Below, one piece after another: positions 16,533-24,602 of a stretch of DNA of 64,000 nucleotides. Location: positions 1 to 64,000 of the forward strand of contig CANMDE010000005.1 in NCBI GenBank assembly GCA_947496535.1, in the 5' to 3' direction. Position numbers and translations under genes: made by a program. Source of the stretch: an uncultured Paracoccaceae bacterium. GTDB lineage: Bacteria > Pseudomonadota > Alphaproteobacteria > Rhodobacterales > Rhodobacteraceae. The notes beneath the pieces are model-generated. The model was not told where the DNA came from. It saw only the letters and a list, made by a program, of their open reading frames with translations, and searched no databases. The first letter of the stretch is position 1, and each line of letters opens with the position of its first letter.

Positions 16533-16554
16533 GGGGCGGCGCTATTGCCGCCCC
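16533..16554 (-). promoter_or_regulatory. Intercistronic stem-loop after the TRAP binding-protein gene
   Basis: GGGGCGGC (16533-16540) and GCCGCCCC (16547-16554) form a perfect 8-bp GC stem with a 6-base loop, 8 bases past the binding-protein stop and before the small permease. Such hairpins usually stabilise the upstream mRNA or partly terminate, giving excess binding protein over membrane subunits. Similar structures occur after two other binding-protein genes in this window. Confidence 0.65.
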
Positions 16555-16562
16555 AGAGCCAA

Positions 16563-17552
16563 TCACTCGACCGCGAGTGCCAGATCGAGCAATTCCTGAC
16601 CGTCCGGCGTTTCTTCGATAAAGGCCTTGTAGGACGTATCTTGGGCAAGTGCGCGCCACGCATTGAAGTCATCCTCGGTCATTTCAGCGATTTCCACACC
16701 GGCTTGTTCGAAAACCTCGCGGCTGGCCGCATCTTCCTTCTTTGCTTCTTCAAGGTAGAATTCCTGTGCCAGCGCGGCACCATCCATTAGCGCTTGCTGC
16801 TGTTCTTCGCTCAACCCCTCAAAGGTGGATTTGTTCATCAGCAATGGCTGATACATGAACCAAAGCGCATATTCACCCGCTGGCGTATAGCAAGCCACCT
16901 GTTCGTAGATGCGGTAGCTGACAAAAGACGAAGACGACGTATTGGCAGCATCCAGAACACCTGTCTGCATGGCGTTGTAAATTTCGGACGATGCCATTGA
17001 TGCAATGGATGCGCCCGCGCCTGCGAGCATTTGCTCAAAGGCGCGACCGGCAGCACGGGTCTGCTTGCCTCCCATATCGTCTGGTGACGTGATGCAGGAA
17101 TCCTTGCCGGCAAAGCCACCTGCCAGATAGCCATGTACCAGCACCATGACATCATCATCTGCCATCTTTTCTTCGATGGCTTCCATAAACGGGCTTTCGT
17201 TCAAACGCGCTGCGTGATCATGGTTTTTTACCAGACCGGGCATGAGCGTCAGGTTGTAAGCGGGCTGCTGACCACCTGCATATGAGAGCGGCAGGACAGT
17301 CATATCAAGCTGGCCGCGCGACAGCGGCGTGTATTGTTCACGTGCCTTGAATAACGATTGGGTTGGAAAAATCCTGATTTCAAGCCCGACATCGGCTGCG
17401 GCAACGTCGTCGGCAACGATCTGAGCAACTTGATGGCGTACGTCATTGTCCGACCATTGATGTGACAGGCGAAGTTCTTGCGCATGTAATGCTACAGTGG
17501 ATGCGGCCATCATGGCCATTGCCGCAAGCGTCGCGGAAAAAGCGATTTTCAT
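16563..17552 (-). CDS. dctP: TRAP transporter substrate-binding protein (DctP family)
   Basis: A 329-residue periplasmic protein. It has a Sec signal peptide (MKIAFSATLAAMAMMAAST...LHAQE, cleavage near residue 24) followed by a DctP fold. The substrate-carboxylate-binding Arg is likely that in KQTRAAGRAFEQML. It contains several Cys, and NTSSSSFVSYRIYE marks the hinge region. It captures a solute, usually a carboxylate, for DctQM. It is first in the operon, with GGGAGGAATACC before the ATG. The region upstream (17553-17770) should hold the promoter. Confidence 0.9.
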   Translation of the reverse strand: MKIAFSATLAAMAMMAASTVALHAQELRLSHQWSDNDVRHQVAQIVADDVAAADVGLEIRIFPTQSLFKAREQYTPLSRGQLDMTVLPLSYAGGQQPAYNLTLMPGLVKNHDHAARLNESPFMEAIEEKMADDDVMVLVHGYLAGGFAGKDSCITSPDDMGGKQTRAAGRAFEQMLAGAGASIASMASSEIYNAMQTGVLDAANTSSSSFVSYRIYEQVACYTPAGEYALWFMYQPLLMNKSTFEGLSEEQQQALMDGAALAQEFYLEEAKKEDAASREVFEQAGVEIAEMTEDDFNAWRALAQDTSYKAFIEETPDGQELLDLALAVE

Positions 17553-17910
17553 GGTATTCCTCCCTTAGTGGTACCGAATTTTCATTCGATCTGGGTAAAG
17601 TTGACGTAGCGACACCCATAGTCAAGGTTTTTGCCGGGATCAGCGGCGTTCCAAATGCTGTTGCTGTGCGAACCAAGACTTCAACATGTCATTTTTGATT
17701 TGCGCTCGGCGTCCGCGACAGCCGTCAGCAGCACTTACAAGGAAGCGGATGCAAGACTCTATAATTTCGCCAAAAGTGGTGTGATACGGCCCCTGAAAAG
17801 CCGCACTACTGAAACGAAAGCAGTTGCACCGTAATGCATTTGAGCGAAATATGTATTTCGTTCACTTAGAGTCCTTTCGACCGCGCCAATCTGATCACTC
17901 TTCCGTATTT
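17553..17910. other. Intergenic region between TRAP operon and pyruvyltransferase gene
   Basis: About 360 bases upstream of dctP and downstream of the pyruvyltransferase. It has no credible gene. The distal part is occupied by copy B of the dispersed repeat (17771-17889); the part next to dctP must carry its promoter, though no clear hexamers were assigned. Confidence 0.5.
17771..17889. repeat. Dispersed 118-bp repeat, copy B
   Basis: Collinear with 3395-3511, sharing CAAAAGTG, TGAT..GGCCC, AAAA..GCACTAC, ATGTATTT, AGAGTCC and CGACCGC.CCAA. This copy also has a GCGAAAT-ATGT-ATTTCGT hairpin that copy A has lost. It lies just past the pyruvyltransferase stop, about 220 bases before the TRAP operon. 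Confidence 0.65.
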
Positions 17911-17922
17911 TCAAGTACGGAA
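17901..17922 (-). terminator. Hairpin overlapping the pyruvyltransferase stop codon
   Basis: TTCCGTA / TACGGAA form a perfect 7-bp stem with an 8-base loop that includes the TGA at 17913-17911. A weak T/A-rich loop but no T-run follows, so it is probably a 3'-end hairpin for the minus-strand gene. Confidence 0.4.
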
Positions 17923-18864
17923 CTGTTCCAGGAAGTTCTCGATTTTGTCGTGGGGGAGGTTGAGTTGTGTTTCGAAACCTTCACTCAGTTTCTGTACGAG
18001 ATCAGCCCCAAGCGCGTTACGTGCCTGCGTGGGCAGTCCGGTTTCTTGGCCAATATCGCGTGCACGGTTATCAATGGCGACAATTAAGGTGCGCCGCCCA
18101 TGTAGTAGGCCCCGGATACCCCCATGCAGCCGGGTTCCGACCACATCAATATCGTTGTTGGCCAGAAGTTCATCGTAAGCGGCCAAATTGCCGGGTACGA
18201 TTTCGATGTCATCGGTATTTGTCAGGCTTTGTAGATAGCCCAGATCCCGTTTTTGCTGAGGCCAGAAGTAGAGCTTTTCATAGCAAGATCGCAGGCTTTC
18301 GATCAAAATAGTATCTTCATCCGAGCCTTTGTGTTTGGTTAGCGTGAAGCACACCGTAGGTGCGCGCCCCGTCGGTACTTGGGGTTGCATGCCGTCGTAG
18401 CGCCACAGGGTAGGGCAACTAGTATTGATCGCCTTCAGGCCACAATCCGTCAGAAGTTTGACACCCGTTGCGTCGCGTAAAGCGTGGCTGTGATGCGGTG
18501 ACAGCAGGCGCCGCAAAAGTCTGGCTTGCCGTGGCCGCACCGTGTCGTAGTCTTTGCTGGCACCAACGCCGAAAAGCACAACTTTGCCAGCAAGCACTGG
18601 GATGTCCCGTCGGGTCACAGACCATACGAAGTGTCCGCGTAGCTGGTATTTGGCAGACAGGGCGTTAGTGCCCAAAAGCATCACCAGATTGGCATCTTCG
18701 ACCAGTTTGCGCCCATAATGACCCAAGCCATCGTGCCCAGAAGAAGATGAGATATAGGCATCTCCAAAAACTTTGGTGATGTGTTGCCGCGCCTCGGTCA
18801 CGATGATTTCGTCGCCCAGATTGTCTGACGCGACAGAGGTATCGATCAGGTGGATATGGCGCAT
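17911..18864 (-). CDS. Polysaccharide pyruvyl transferase family protein
   Basis: A 317-residue protein of the CsaB/polysaccharide pyruvyl transferase family. It has the N-terminal HLIDTSVASDNLGDEIIV (a variant of the NxGD nucleotide-sugar-like start), a central FGVGASKDYD, and the C-terminal VVGTRLHGGIRGLLHGRR, the signature histidine motif. Members transfer pyruvate from PEP to glycan sugars or act in nitroreductase-like F420 pathways; here a surface polysaccharide role is likely. The start at 18864 (ATG with AAGGGG upstream) is preferred to a TTG at 18942. It is divergent, by about 100 bases, from a glycosyltransferase gene, which supports a glycan function. Confidence 0.82.
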   Translation of the reverse strand: MRHIHLIDTSVASDNLGDEIIVTEARQHITKVFGDAYISSSSGHDGLGHYGRKLVEDANLVMLLGTNALSAKYQLRGHFVWSVTRRDIPVLAGKVVLFGVGASKDYDTVRPRQARLLRRLLSPHHSHALRDATGVKLLTDCGLKAINTSCPTLWRYDGMQPQVPTGRAPTVCFTLTKHKGSDEDTILIESLRSCYEKLYFWPQQKRDLGYLQSLTNTDDIEIVPGNLAAYDELLANNDIDVVGTRLHGGIRGLLHGRRTLIVAIDNRARDIGQETGLPTQARNALGADLVQKLSEGFETQLNLPHDKIENFLEQFRT

Positions 18865-18963
18865 TAGTGTGGCCCCTTGATTGGCTTGTTCCACGTCATT
18901 GCAGATTGACTGCGCCTTACGATCATCTATGCCTCCGTTCAACTGACGCTATCGAGAGATACC

Positions 18964-20097
18964 ATGTTTGCCCTTGCCGCAAGCGGATTTAACAAACCGT
19001 CCGAGACGTTTATCCGGTCGCACGCCAGACATCTGGCCCCTGATCGCACCTTGTTGATTGCCGAACGGCGTGAGGTCAAGCGACCCATTGATGCACCTGC
19101 CATAATTATGTCAAAGCGCCTTCCGATCTTTGTCCCGAAAAATGGTGGTTTAGGTGCCGCGTTATCTGGTGTCGTGAATCCAACTCGGTTAACGCAATCC
19201 AAACATGCGTATTTGGCCGCTTTACTACGCGATCATGATGTCCGGGTTATCATGGCTGAATACGGTCCCATCGGCGTCAACCTGTTGCCTGCCGCCAAGA
19301 TCGCGGGCTGTCCGCTTTATGTGCATTTTCATGGGGTGGATGCGTCGCGTATGCTGTTAGACACCGATGTGGTTCAAAGCTATCAGGCCTTGTTTGAATA
19401 TACTTGTGGGGTTATCGCGCCGTCTGCTTTTTTGGCGGACAAACTTGCAGAGGCCGGCTGTGCCAGAAGCAAGCTGCATGTGGTTCCTTGCGGGGTTCCA
19501 ACGGATGCAATTGCCTTGGGTGCGCCGGAACCTTTCCGTCTTGTAGCAGTGGGCCGGTTTACTGAAAAGAAAGCGCCGTTGCTGACGATTGCGGCTTTCG
19601 CACAGGTCATCAAAACCCATCCGGATGCAAGGTTGGAGATGCTGGGTGATGGGCCGTTGTTTGAGCAGGCCAAGGAAGAAGTGGCTCGCTTAGGGTTGAT
19701 CGACCGGGTGTCGATGCCGGGTGTCGTAACTTCAACCCAGGCATTGGCTGCGATAGGCCGTGCCCAGGTGTTTGTGCAGCATTCTGTGACCGCGCCCGAT
19801 GGTGACACCGAGGGGATGCCTGTCGCTATCATGGAGGCCATGGCGTCGGGGGTCCCGGTGGTTTCAACACGGCACAGCGGTATCCCAGAGGCAGTGACAG
19901 ACGGCGTGACCGGCTATTTGGTGCCAGAGAATGATGTCGAGGGCATGGCTGGCCGCATATGCGCGTTGTTGGCGGATGCGTCTTTGGCAGAGGCTTTTGG
20001 ACGGGCTGGGCGGAAGGTTGCTGAGGAACGGTTTTCTGAATCCCGGACTATCAAAATGCTGCAGGATCTGATGGGCTTGCCCCATATTCTTTACTAG
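18964..20097 (+). CDS. Glycosyltransferase family 4-type protein
   Basis: A 377-residue GT-B glycosyltransferase. The N-terminal half binds acceptor (PSETFIRSHARHL, VHFHGVDASRML). The C-terminal half has VAVGRFTEKKAPLLTI and the retaining-enzyme motif EGMPVAIMEAMASGVPVV, with the two Glu eight residues apart. It probably adds a hexose to a surface polysaccharide or lipopolysaccharide intermediate in the cytoplasm. It is transcribed away from the pyruvyltransferase gene, with which it may share a promoter region. The nucleotide sugar used is not predictable. Confidence 0.88.
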   Translation: MFALAASGFNKPSETFIRSHARHLAPDRTLLIAERREVKRPIDAPAIIMSKRLPIFVPKNGGLGAALSGVVNPTRLTQSKHAYLAALLRDHDVRVIMAEYGPIGVNLLPAAKIAGCPLYVHFHGVDASRMLLDTDVVQSYQALFEYTCGVIAPSAFLADKLAEAGCARSKLHVVPCGVPTDAIALGAPEPFRLVAVGRFTEKKAPLLTIAAFAQVIKTHPDARLEMLGDGPLFEQAKEEVARLGLIDRVSMPGVVTSTQALAAIGRAQVFVQHSVTAPDGDTEGMPVAIMEAMASGVPVVSTRHSGIPEAVTDGVTGYLVPENDVEGMAGRICALLADASLAEAFGRAGRKVAEERFSESRTIKMLQDLMGLPHILY

Positions 20098-20288
20098 CTG
20101 GTGATCAGGCCGCTCAAGGTACTGGTTTCACCGGCGGTCAAATGGACCGTTTGCGTCGTGTTTGTGGTCGAAAATATCGCAAACAAGACATTTTTCATCC
20201 ATTTCCACCTGCTATCAGAAGTTTACCTTCAGGAAACTTAATGGCGGTTGCATCTTTTTTAGTCCGTTGCTTTACTTAGCGTCGAAAA

Positions 20289-21425
20289 ATGGCAAAAAAT
20301 GCCAAGACGTCAGGGAGACTTTGTTTGTCAGAAACCGCAGCCGATGGCGCGTTTGTCGCGTTTGAACGTGTCCAGAAGAGCTATGACGGCGAGACGCTTG
20401 TTGTCAAAGACCTCAACCTTTCGATGCCAAAGGGCGAATTTCTGACTATGTTGGGGCCGTCAGGATCGGGTAAAACTACCTGCCTGATGATGCTTGCCGG
20501 GTTTGAAACAGCCACTCATGGCGAAATCTTGCTGGATGGCGTGTCTATCAACAATATTCCGCCGCATAAACGTGGGATTGGGATGGTTTTTCAGAACTAT
20601 GCCTTGTTCCCGCATATGACGGTGGCTGAAAATCTGTCCTTCCCGTTGGAAGTCCGCAAGATGGGCAAATCTGACCGGGATGAGAAAGTCATGCGCGCCC
20701 TTGGCATGGTGCAGATGCAGGATTTTGCGGGGCGCCGTCCGAGCCAGCTTTCGGGTGGTCAGCAGCAGCGGATCGCGCTGGCACGTGCCTTGGTTTTTGA
20801 GCCTGAGCTGGTTTTGATGGATGAACCGCTGGGTGCGCTGGACAAGCAACTGCGCGAGACTTTGCAGTTCGAGATTACCAATCTGGCGCATGAATTGGGG
20901 ATTACGGTTGTTTATGTGACCCATGACCAGACCGAAGCGCTGACCATGTCGGATCGTGTGGCAGTTTTCGATGATGGTCGTATTCAGCAGCTTGCGCCGC
21001 CGGATGAGCTTTATGAGGCACCGCAGAATAGTTTTGTTGCCCAATTTATTGGCGAAAACAATACCTTGGAGGGCGTTGTTCAATCAATTAATGGTAAACA
21101 TTGCATTGTGAAGCTTGATAACGGGGATACGATTGATGCCATGCCTGTCAATGTGTCAGAGGTGGGAGAGCGGACAAAAGTCTCAATCCGGCCAGAGCGG
21201 GTGGAGTTCGACAAGTCCCGCCTCCATGCTGATGCCCACACGCTGAAGGCTGAAGTTCTGGAATTTATTTATATGGGTGACATTTTCCGCACCCGTTTGC
21301 GGGTCGCGGGCCGTGATGATTTTGTCATCAAATCGCGTAATGCGCCGGATCAGGTGCGTCTGAAGCCCGGTAGCCAGGTCGAGATTGGTTGGCTTGCAGA
21401 GGATTGCCGCGCGCTGGACGCGTAG
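20289..21425 (+). CDS. Polyamine-type ABC transporter ATP-binding protein (PotA-like)
   Basis: A 378-residue ABC ATPase with Walker A GPSGSGKTT (near 58), Q-loop FQNYALFPHM, signature LSGGQQQR, Walker B LVLMDEP and H-loop VTHDQ. A C-terminal TOBE domain (about 290-375) follows. This matches the PotA/CysA-like group that drives spermidine/putrescine importers. It is the first gene of a five-gene operon with a binding protein, DUF1330 protein and two permeases. The ribosome site before the ATG is weak (GTCGAAAA), so the true start may be a little downstream. Confidence 0.92.
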   Translation: MAKNAKTSGRLCLSETAADGAFVAFERVQKSYDGETLVVKDLNLSMPKGEFLTMLGPSGSGKTTCLMMLAGFETATHGEILLDGVSINNIPPHKRGIGMVFQNYALFPHMTVAENLSFPLEVRKMGKSDRDEKVMRALGMVQMQDFAGRRPSQLSGGQQQRIALARALVFEPELVLMDEPLGALDKQLRETLQFEITNLAHELGITVVYVTHDQTEALTMSDRVAVFDDGRIQQLAPPDELYEAPQNSFVAQFIGENNTLEGVVQSINGKHCIVKLDNGDTIDAMPVNVSEVGERTKVSIRPERVEFDKSRLHADAHTLKAEVLEFIYMGDIFRTRLRVAGRDDFVIKSRNAPDQVRLKPGSQVEIGWLAEDCRALDA

Positions 21426-21504
21426 CGGCTTTAATAGGGGGATGCCGCGCCCGGTGGTGGACCTTCGAAATAAAGTGACCGGGTTATGATAACGGGAGAA
21501 CAGA

Positions 21505-22614
21505 ATGAAACTGAGTAATGCAATGATGGCCACGACGGCGCTGACCCTCGCTGGTGCGACAGCACTGGCTGACGGTCATATGTCCAGCGACATGACCTTG
21601 GTCAGTTGGGGTGGGGCGTATCAGTCCAGCCAGGACAATGCCTATGTGAAGCCATATCTTGAGATGAACGAAGGTGTGACTGCCGTTTGGGACGAGTCAT
21701 CGGCTGAAGCTGTGGCGAAACTGCGCGCCATGAACGAGGCCGGCAACATCACTTGGGATGTTGTGGATGTGGTTGCGTCCGATGCGATCCGTCTGTGTGA
21801 CGAGGGTCTTGCCCTGGAGATCGATGCTGATGAACAGCTGGCACCTGGCGATGACGGCTCTAGCGCGTCTGATGACTTCGGCGATTTGCTCGTCAGCGAC
21901 TGCTTCATCCCGCAGATCGTTTACTCCACAACTGTAGGGTACCGCACCGATCTGGTTGGCGACACGCCGCCAACTGAAATCTGCGCCCTGTTCGACACTG
22001 AAACCTATCCAGGTCAGCGGTCGCTGGAAAAGCGTCCGATCAACAACATGGAATGGGCATTGCTGTGTGACGGTGTTGCCAAGGAAGACGTCTATGACGT
22101 GTTGGAGACCGAAGAAGGTCAGGCTCAGGCATTCGCCAAGCTCGACACGATCAAGGATGATGTCGTTTGGTGGTCTGCCGGTGCTGACACGCCACAGCTG
22201 TTGGCCGATGGCGAAGTCATCATGGGGTCCACATATAACGGTCGTTTGTTCAGCCTGATCGAAGAGCAAAACCAGCCTGTTGCCATGTTGTGGGACGCGC
22301 AGGTGTTTGATCTTGACGGTTGGATCATTCCTGCTGGCCTGAGCCCAGAGCGTGAAGCCCGTGCGCTGGACTTCATTCGTTTTGCCACTGACACGCAGCG
22401 TTTGGCTGATCAGGCGAAATACATCAGCTACGGTCCTGCGCGGCAGTCTTCTGCTCCGCTGGTCAGCACGCATGCTGAGCTGGGTATCGAAATGGCACCG
22501 CATATGCCAACCGATCCTGCCAACGCCACAAACACCTTCCTTTATAACTACGAATGGTGGGCTGATTACCGCGACGATCTGGATGCAAAATTCCAGGCGT
22601 GGTTGGCGCAGTAA
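21505..22614 (+). CDS. Polyamine-type ABC transporter substrate-binding protein (PotD-like)
   Basis: A 369-residue periplasmic binding protein with a Sec signal (MKLSNAMMATTALTLAGATALADG, cleavage near residue 22) and a family 1 fold. VSWGGAYQSSQDNAYVKPYLE starts the mature domain. WWSAGADTPQLLADGEVIMG and WIIPAGL are typical of PotD/PotF-like proteins. Two Cys pairs are present (LCDEG, SDCFIP; EICAL, ALLCDG). It delivers the ligand to the two permeases encoded downstream. A ribosome site GGGAGAACAGA precedes the ATG. A strong stem-loop follows the stop codon. Confidence 0.92.
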   Translation: MKLSNAMMATTALTLAGATALADGHMSSDMTLVSWGGAYQSSQDNAYVKPYLEMNEGVTAVWDESSAEAVAKLRAMNEAGNITWDVVDVVASDAIRLCDEGLALEIDADEQLAPGDDGSSASDDFGDLLVSDCFIPQIVYSTTVGYRTDLVGDTPPTEICALFDTETYPGQRSLEKRPINNMEWALLCDGVAKEDVYDVLETEEGQAQAFAKLDTIKDDVVWWSAGADTPQLLADGEVIMGSTYNGRLFSLIEEQNQPVAMLWDAQVFDLDGWIIPAGLSPEREARALDFIRFATDTQRLADQAKYISYGPARQSSAPLVSTHAELGIEMAPHMPTDPANATNTFLYNYEWWADYRDDLDAKFQAWLAQ

Positions 22615-22628
22615 GCGTTTGAAAATGC

Positions 22629-22658
22629 TGTGGGGTGGGTGCGTGCACCCATCCCACA
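22629..22658 (+). promoter_or_regulatory. Intercistronic stem-loop after the PotD-like gene
   Basis: TGTGGGGTGGGTGC (22629-22642) pairs with GCACCCATCCCACA (22645-22658): 14 bp with one G-T pair and essentially no loop beyond the closing bases. It starts 15 bases after the binding-protein stop and ends 16 bases before the DUF1330 start. It probably limits readthrough or protects the upstream message. Confidence 0.7.
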
Positions 22659-22673
22659 TTTGAAGGGACATCC

Positions 22674-22961
22674 ATGCCAAAGGGCTACATAATCGGGCAT
22701 ATCACGGTGAATGATCCTGATGCTTATCAGGAGTATATCCGACGCGATACGCCGATGATCGAGGCCCATGGGGGGCGTCCTATTGTTCGTGGCGGTACTT
22801 CAGAAGTGCCCGAGGGCGAGGCTTTTGATCGCCATGTGATTTTTGAATTTCCCGACTATGAGAGCGCCAAGGCGCTGTATTATTCCGAAGAATATCAAGA
22901 GGTTGCCGCCATCAGGCGCGCCAATGCCACCAGCATGATAGTGCTGGTCGAAGGGGTTTGA
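22674..22961 (+). CDS. DUF1330 family protein
   Basis: A 95-residue ferredoxin-fold (dimeric alpha/beta barrel) protein of the DUF1330 family. Family-like motifs are GYIIGHITVNDPDAYQEY, GGRPIVRGG, VIFEFPDYESAKALYYSEEY and the C-terminal hydrophobic strand. Function of the family is unknown; members may be small enzymes or binding proteins. The start is ATG at 22674 with AAGGGAC upstream; a longer frame runs through the stem-loop and is rejected. Its place between the binding protein and the permeases of a polyamine-type operon is unusual and suggests a role in metabolism of the imported compound. Confidence 0.85.
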   Translation: MPKGYIIGHITVNDPDAYQEYIRRDTPMIEAHGGRPIVRGGTSEVPEGEAFDRHVIFEFPDYESAKALYYSEEYQEVAAIRRANATSMIVLVEGV

Positions 22962-22964
22962 GAC

Positions 22965-24599
22965 ATGTCTGACAGCACTGCATCCGAACAGGTTCTTGCC
23001 GCGGATGGCCGCCCCCTTAAGGCCAGCCTGAACCGTGCTTTGCGCCGTCAGAAATTGCGGGCTTTGATGCTAATCGCCCCGTTGCTGATCTTTATCATGA
23101 TTACCTTCGTAATTCCGATTGGGCAGATGCTATTGCGCTCTGTGTCCAATCAGATTGTCAGCGACACGCTGCCTCGTACTGTGGAGGCACTGGCTGACTG
23201 GGATGCAGAGGCCGAGCCGACGCCAAGTGACCTGGTTTATAGCGCCTTGGCAAAGGATTTGATGGTCGCGACCGAGCTGAAAGACCACACCCGGTTGGGC
23301 AGCCGTCTTAATTACGAAGTCAGCGGGATTTCCTCGCTTTTCCGTAAATCCGGCCGTGCCGTCGATGACATGGGCGAGGTTTACACCGAACAGTTCGTTG
23401 ATCTGGATGAGGCGTGGGAAGACCCCGCGATGTGGGTTGGCCTGATGGCTGACTCCGGCTGGATCGAGGATCAGGCGGAGTGGACTGCCGAAGGTGAGGG
23501 CGATGAGCCGCGGTTTCGTCTGTCGTCTGAGATTGAAGATGCACTGCCTTTGACGGCGAGCATTTACGAAGATTTTGCACGCACGATCCAGTCAGAAGAC
23601 AATGACAGCCCGACCGAGGAAGAGCCTTGGAACGTCGTTTATCTGGCACTTTATGAGGATTTGATGGCTGGACCGGAGCTGTCGCCAGAGTTGCCTGCGG
23701 CTGATCTGTTGTCGGCTGCCACGGCTGCTCTGCCGGAATTCGAAACCGAGGATATTAAGACCAGTTTTGCTGATATTGACGAAGATTGGGACGCGACCCG
23801 TGTTTGGCGCACGATCCAGACTTATTCGCCGCCGGTCACGAATGGTTACTTCCTTGGCGCAGTCGATATGCAAAAAACGGCAGATGGTGCGGAATTGCGC
23901 CCGGAAGGAGAGCAGGTTTACCGTACGCTGTTCATCCGTACGTTCATCATGTCGCTGACGATTACGGTGTCATGCATTCTGCTGGGCTATCCAATTGCCT
24001 GGTTGCTGGCCAACTTGCCGATGCGGACGTCCAGCCTGCTATTGATCCTTGTATTGCTGCCGTTTTGGACATCGCTTCTGGTGCGGACATCGGCTTGGAA
24101 GGTGCTGCTGCAACAACAGGGGGTTATCAATGAATTGCTCGTCTGGATTGGATTGGTGGCGGATGGCAACCGGCTGGCTTTGATCAATAATGCCACGGGC
24201 ACGATTATTGCGATGACGCATATTCTGCTGCCCTTCATGATCCTGCCGCTTTATTCGGTGATGAAAACGATCCCGCCGGCTTATTTGCGTGCGGCGAAGT
24301 CCCTTGGGGCCACGAACTGGACTGCTTTCTGGCGTGTCTATTTCCCGCAATCGGTGCCCGGAATCGGGGCGGGGTCGATCCTCGTGTTTATCCTGTCGAT
24401 TGGCTACTACATCACGCCCGAGATTGTGGGTGGGACCAAGGGGATATTCATCTCGAACCGGATTGCCTATCACATCTCAAGCTCGCTTAATTGGGGACTG
24501 GCGGCCGCTTTAGGAACGATCCTGCTGGTGATCGTGCTGGCGCTATACTGGGCCTATGACCGGATCGTGGGCATCGACAACGTGAAACTGGGGGGCTGA
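22965..24599 (+). CDS. ABC transporter permease (PotB-like) with large periplasmic insertion
   Basis: A 544-residue permease, versus about 280-310 for usual PotB. TM1 is at about 32-58. About 260 acidic residues, rich in Glu/Asp/Trp and without hydrophobic segments, follow before TM2 at about 325, and then come the remaining five helices. The cytoplasmic EAA motif is AAKSLGATNWTAFWRVYFPQS near 445, needed to contact the ATPase. The extra block must face the periplasm by topology. It starts 3 bases after the DUF1330 stop and is followed after 3 bases by the second permease, so the genes are tightly coupled. Confidence 0.88.
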   Translation: MSDSTASEQVLAADGRPLKASLNRALRRQKLRALMLIAPLLIFIMITFVIPIGQMLLRSVSNQIVSDTLPRTVEALADWDAEAEPTPSDLVYSALAKDLMVATELKDHTRLGSRLNYEVSGISSLFRKSGRAVDDMGEVYTEQFVDLDEAWEDPAMWVGLMADSGWIEDQAEWTAEGEGDEPRFRLSSEIEDALPLTASIYEDFARTIQSEDNDSPTEEEPWNVVYLALYEDLMAGPELSPELPAADLLSAATAALPEFETEDIKTSFADIDEDWDATRVWRTIQTYSPPVTNGYFLGAVDMQKTADGAELRPEGEQVYRTLFIRTFIMSLTITVSCILLGYPIAWLLANLPMRTSSLLLILVLLPFWTSLLVRTSAWKVLLQQQGVINELLVWIGLVADGNRLALINNATGTIIAMTHILLPFMILPLYSVMKTIPPAYLRAAKSLGATNWTAFWRVYFPQSVPGIGAGSILVFILSIGYYITPEIVGGTKGIFISNRIAYHISSSLNWGLAAALGTILLVIVLALYWAYDRIVGIDNVKLGG

Positions 24600-24602
24600 G
24601 GC

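Noticed and set aside
21697..22680. A 327-codon minus-strand frame antisense to the PotD-like gene
   Set aside because: The plus strand has an intact binding protein with signal peptide and operon context; the antisense product is Arg/Gln/His-rich with no family resemblance.
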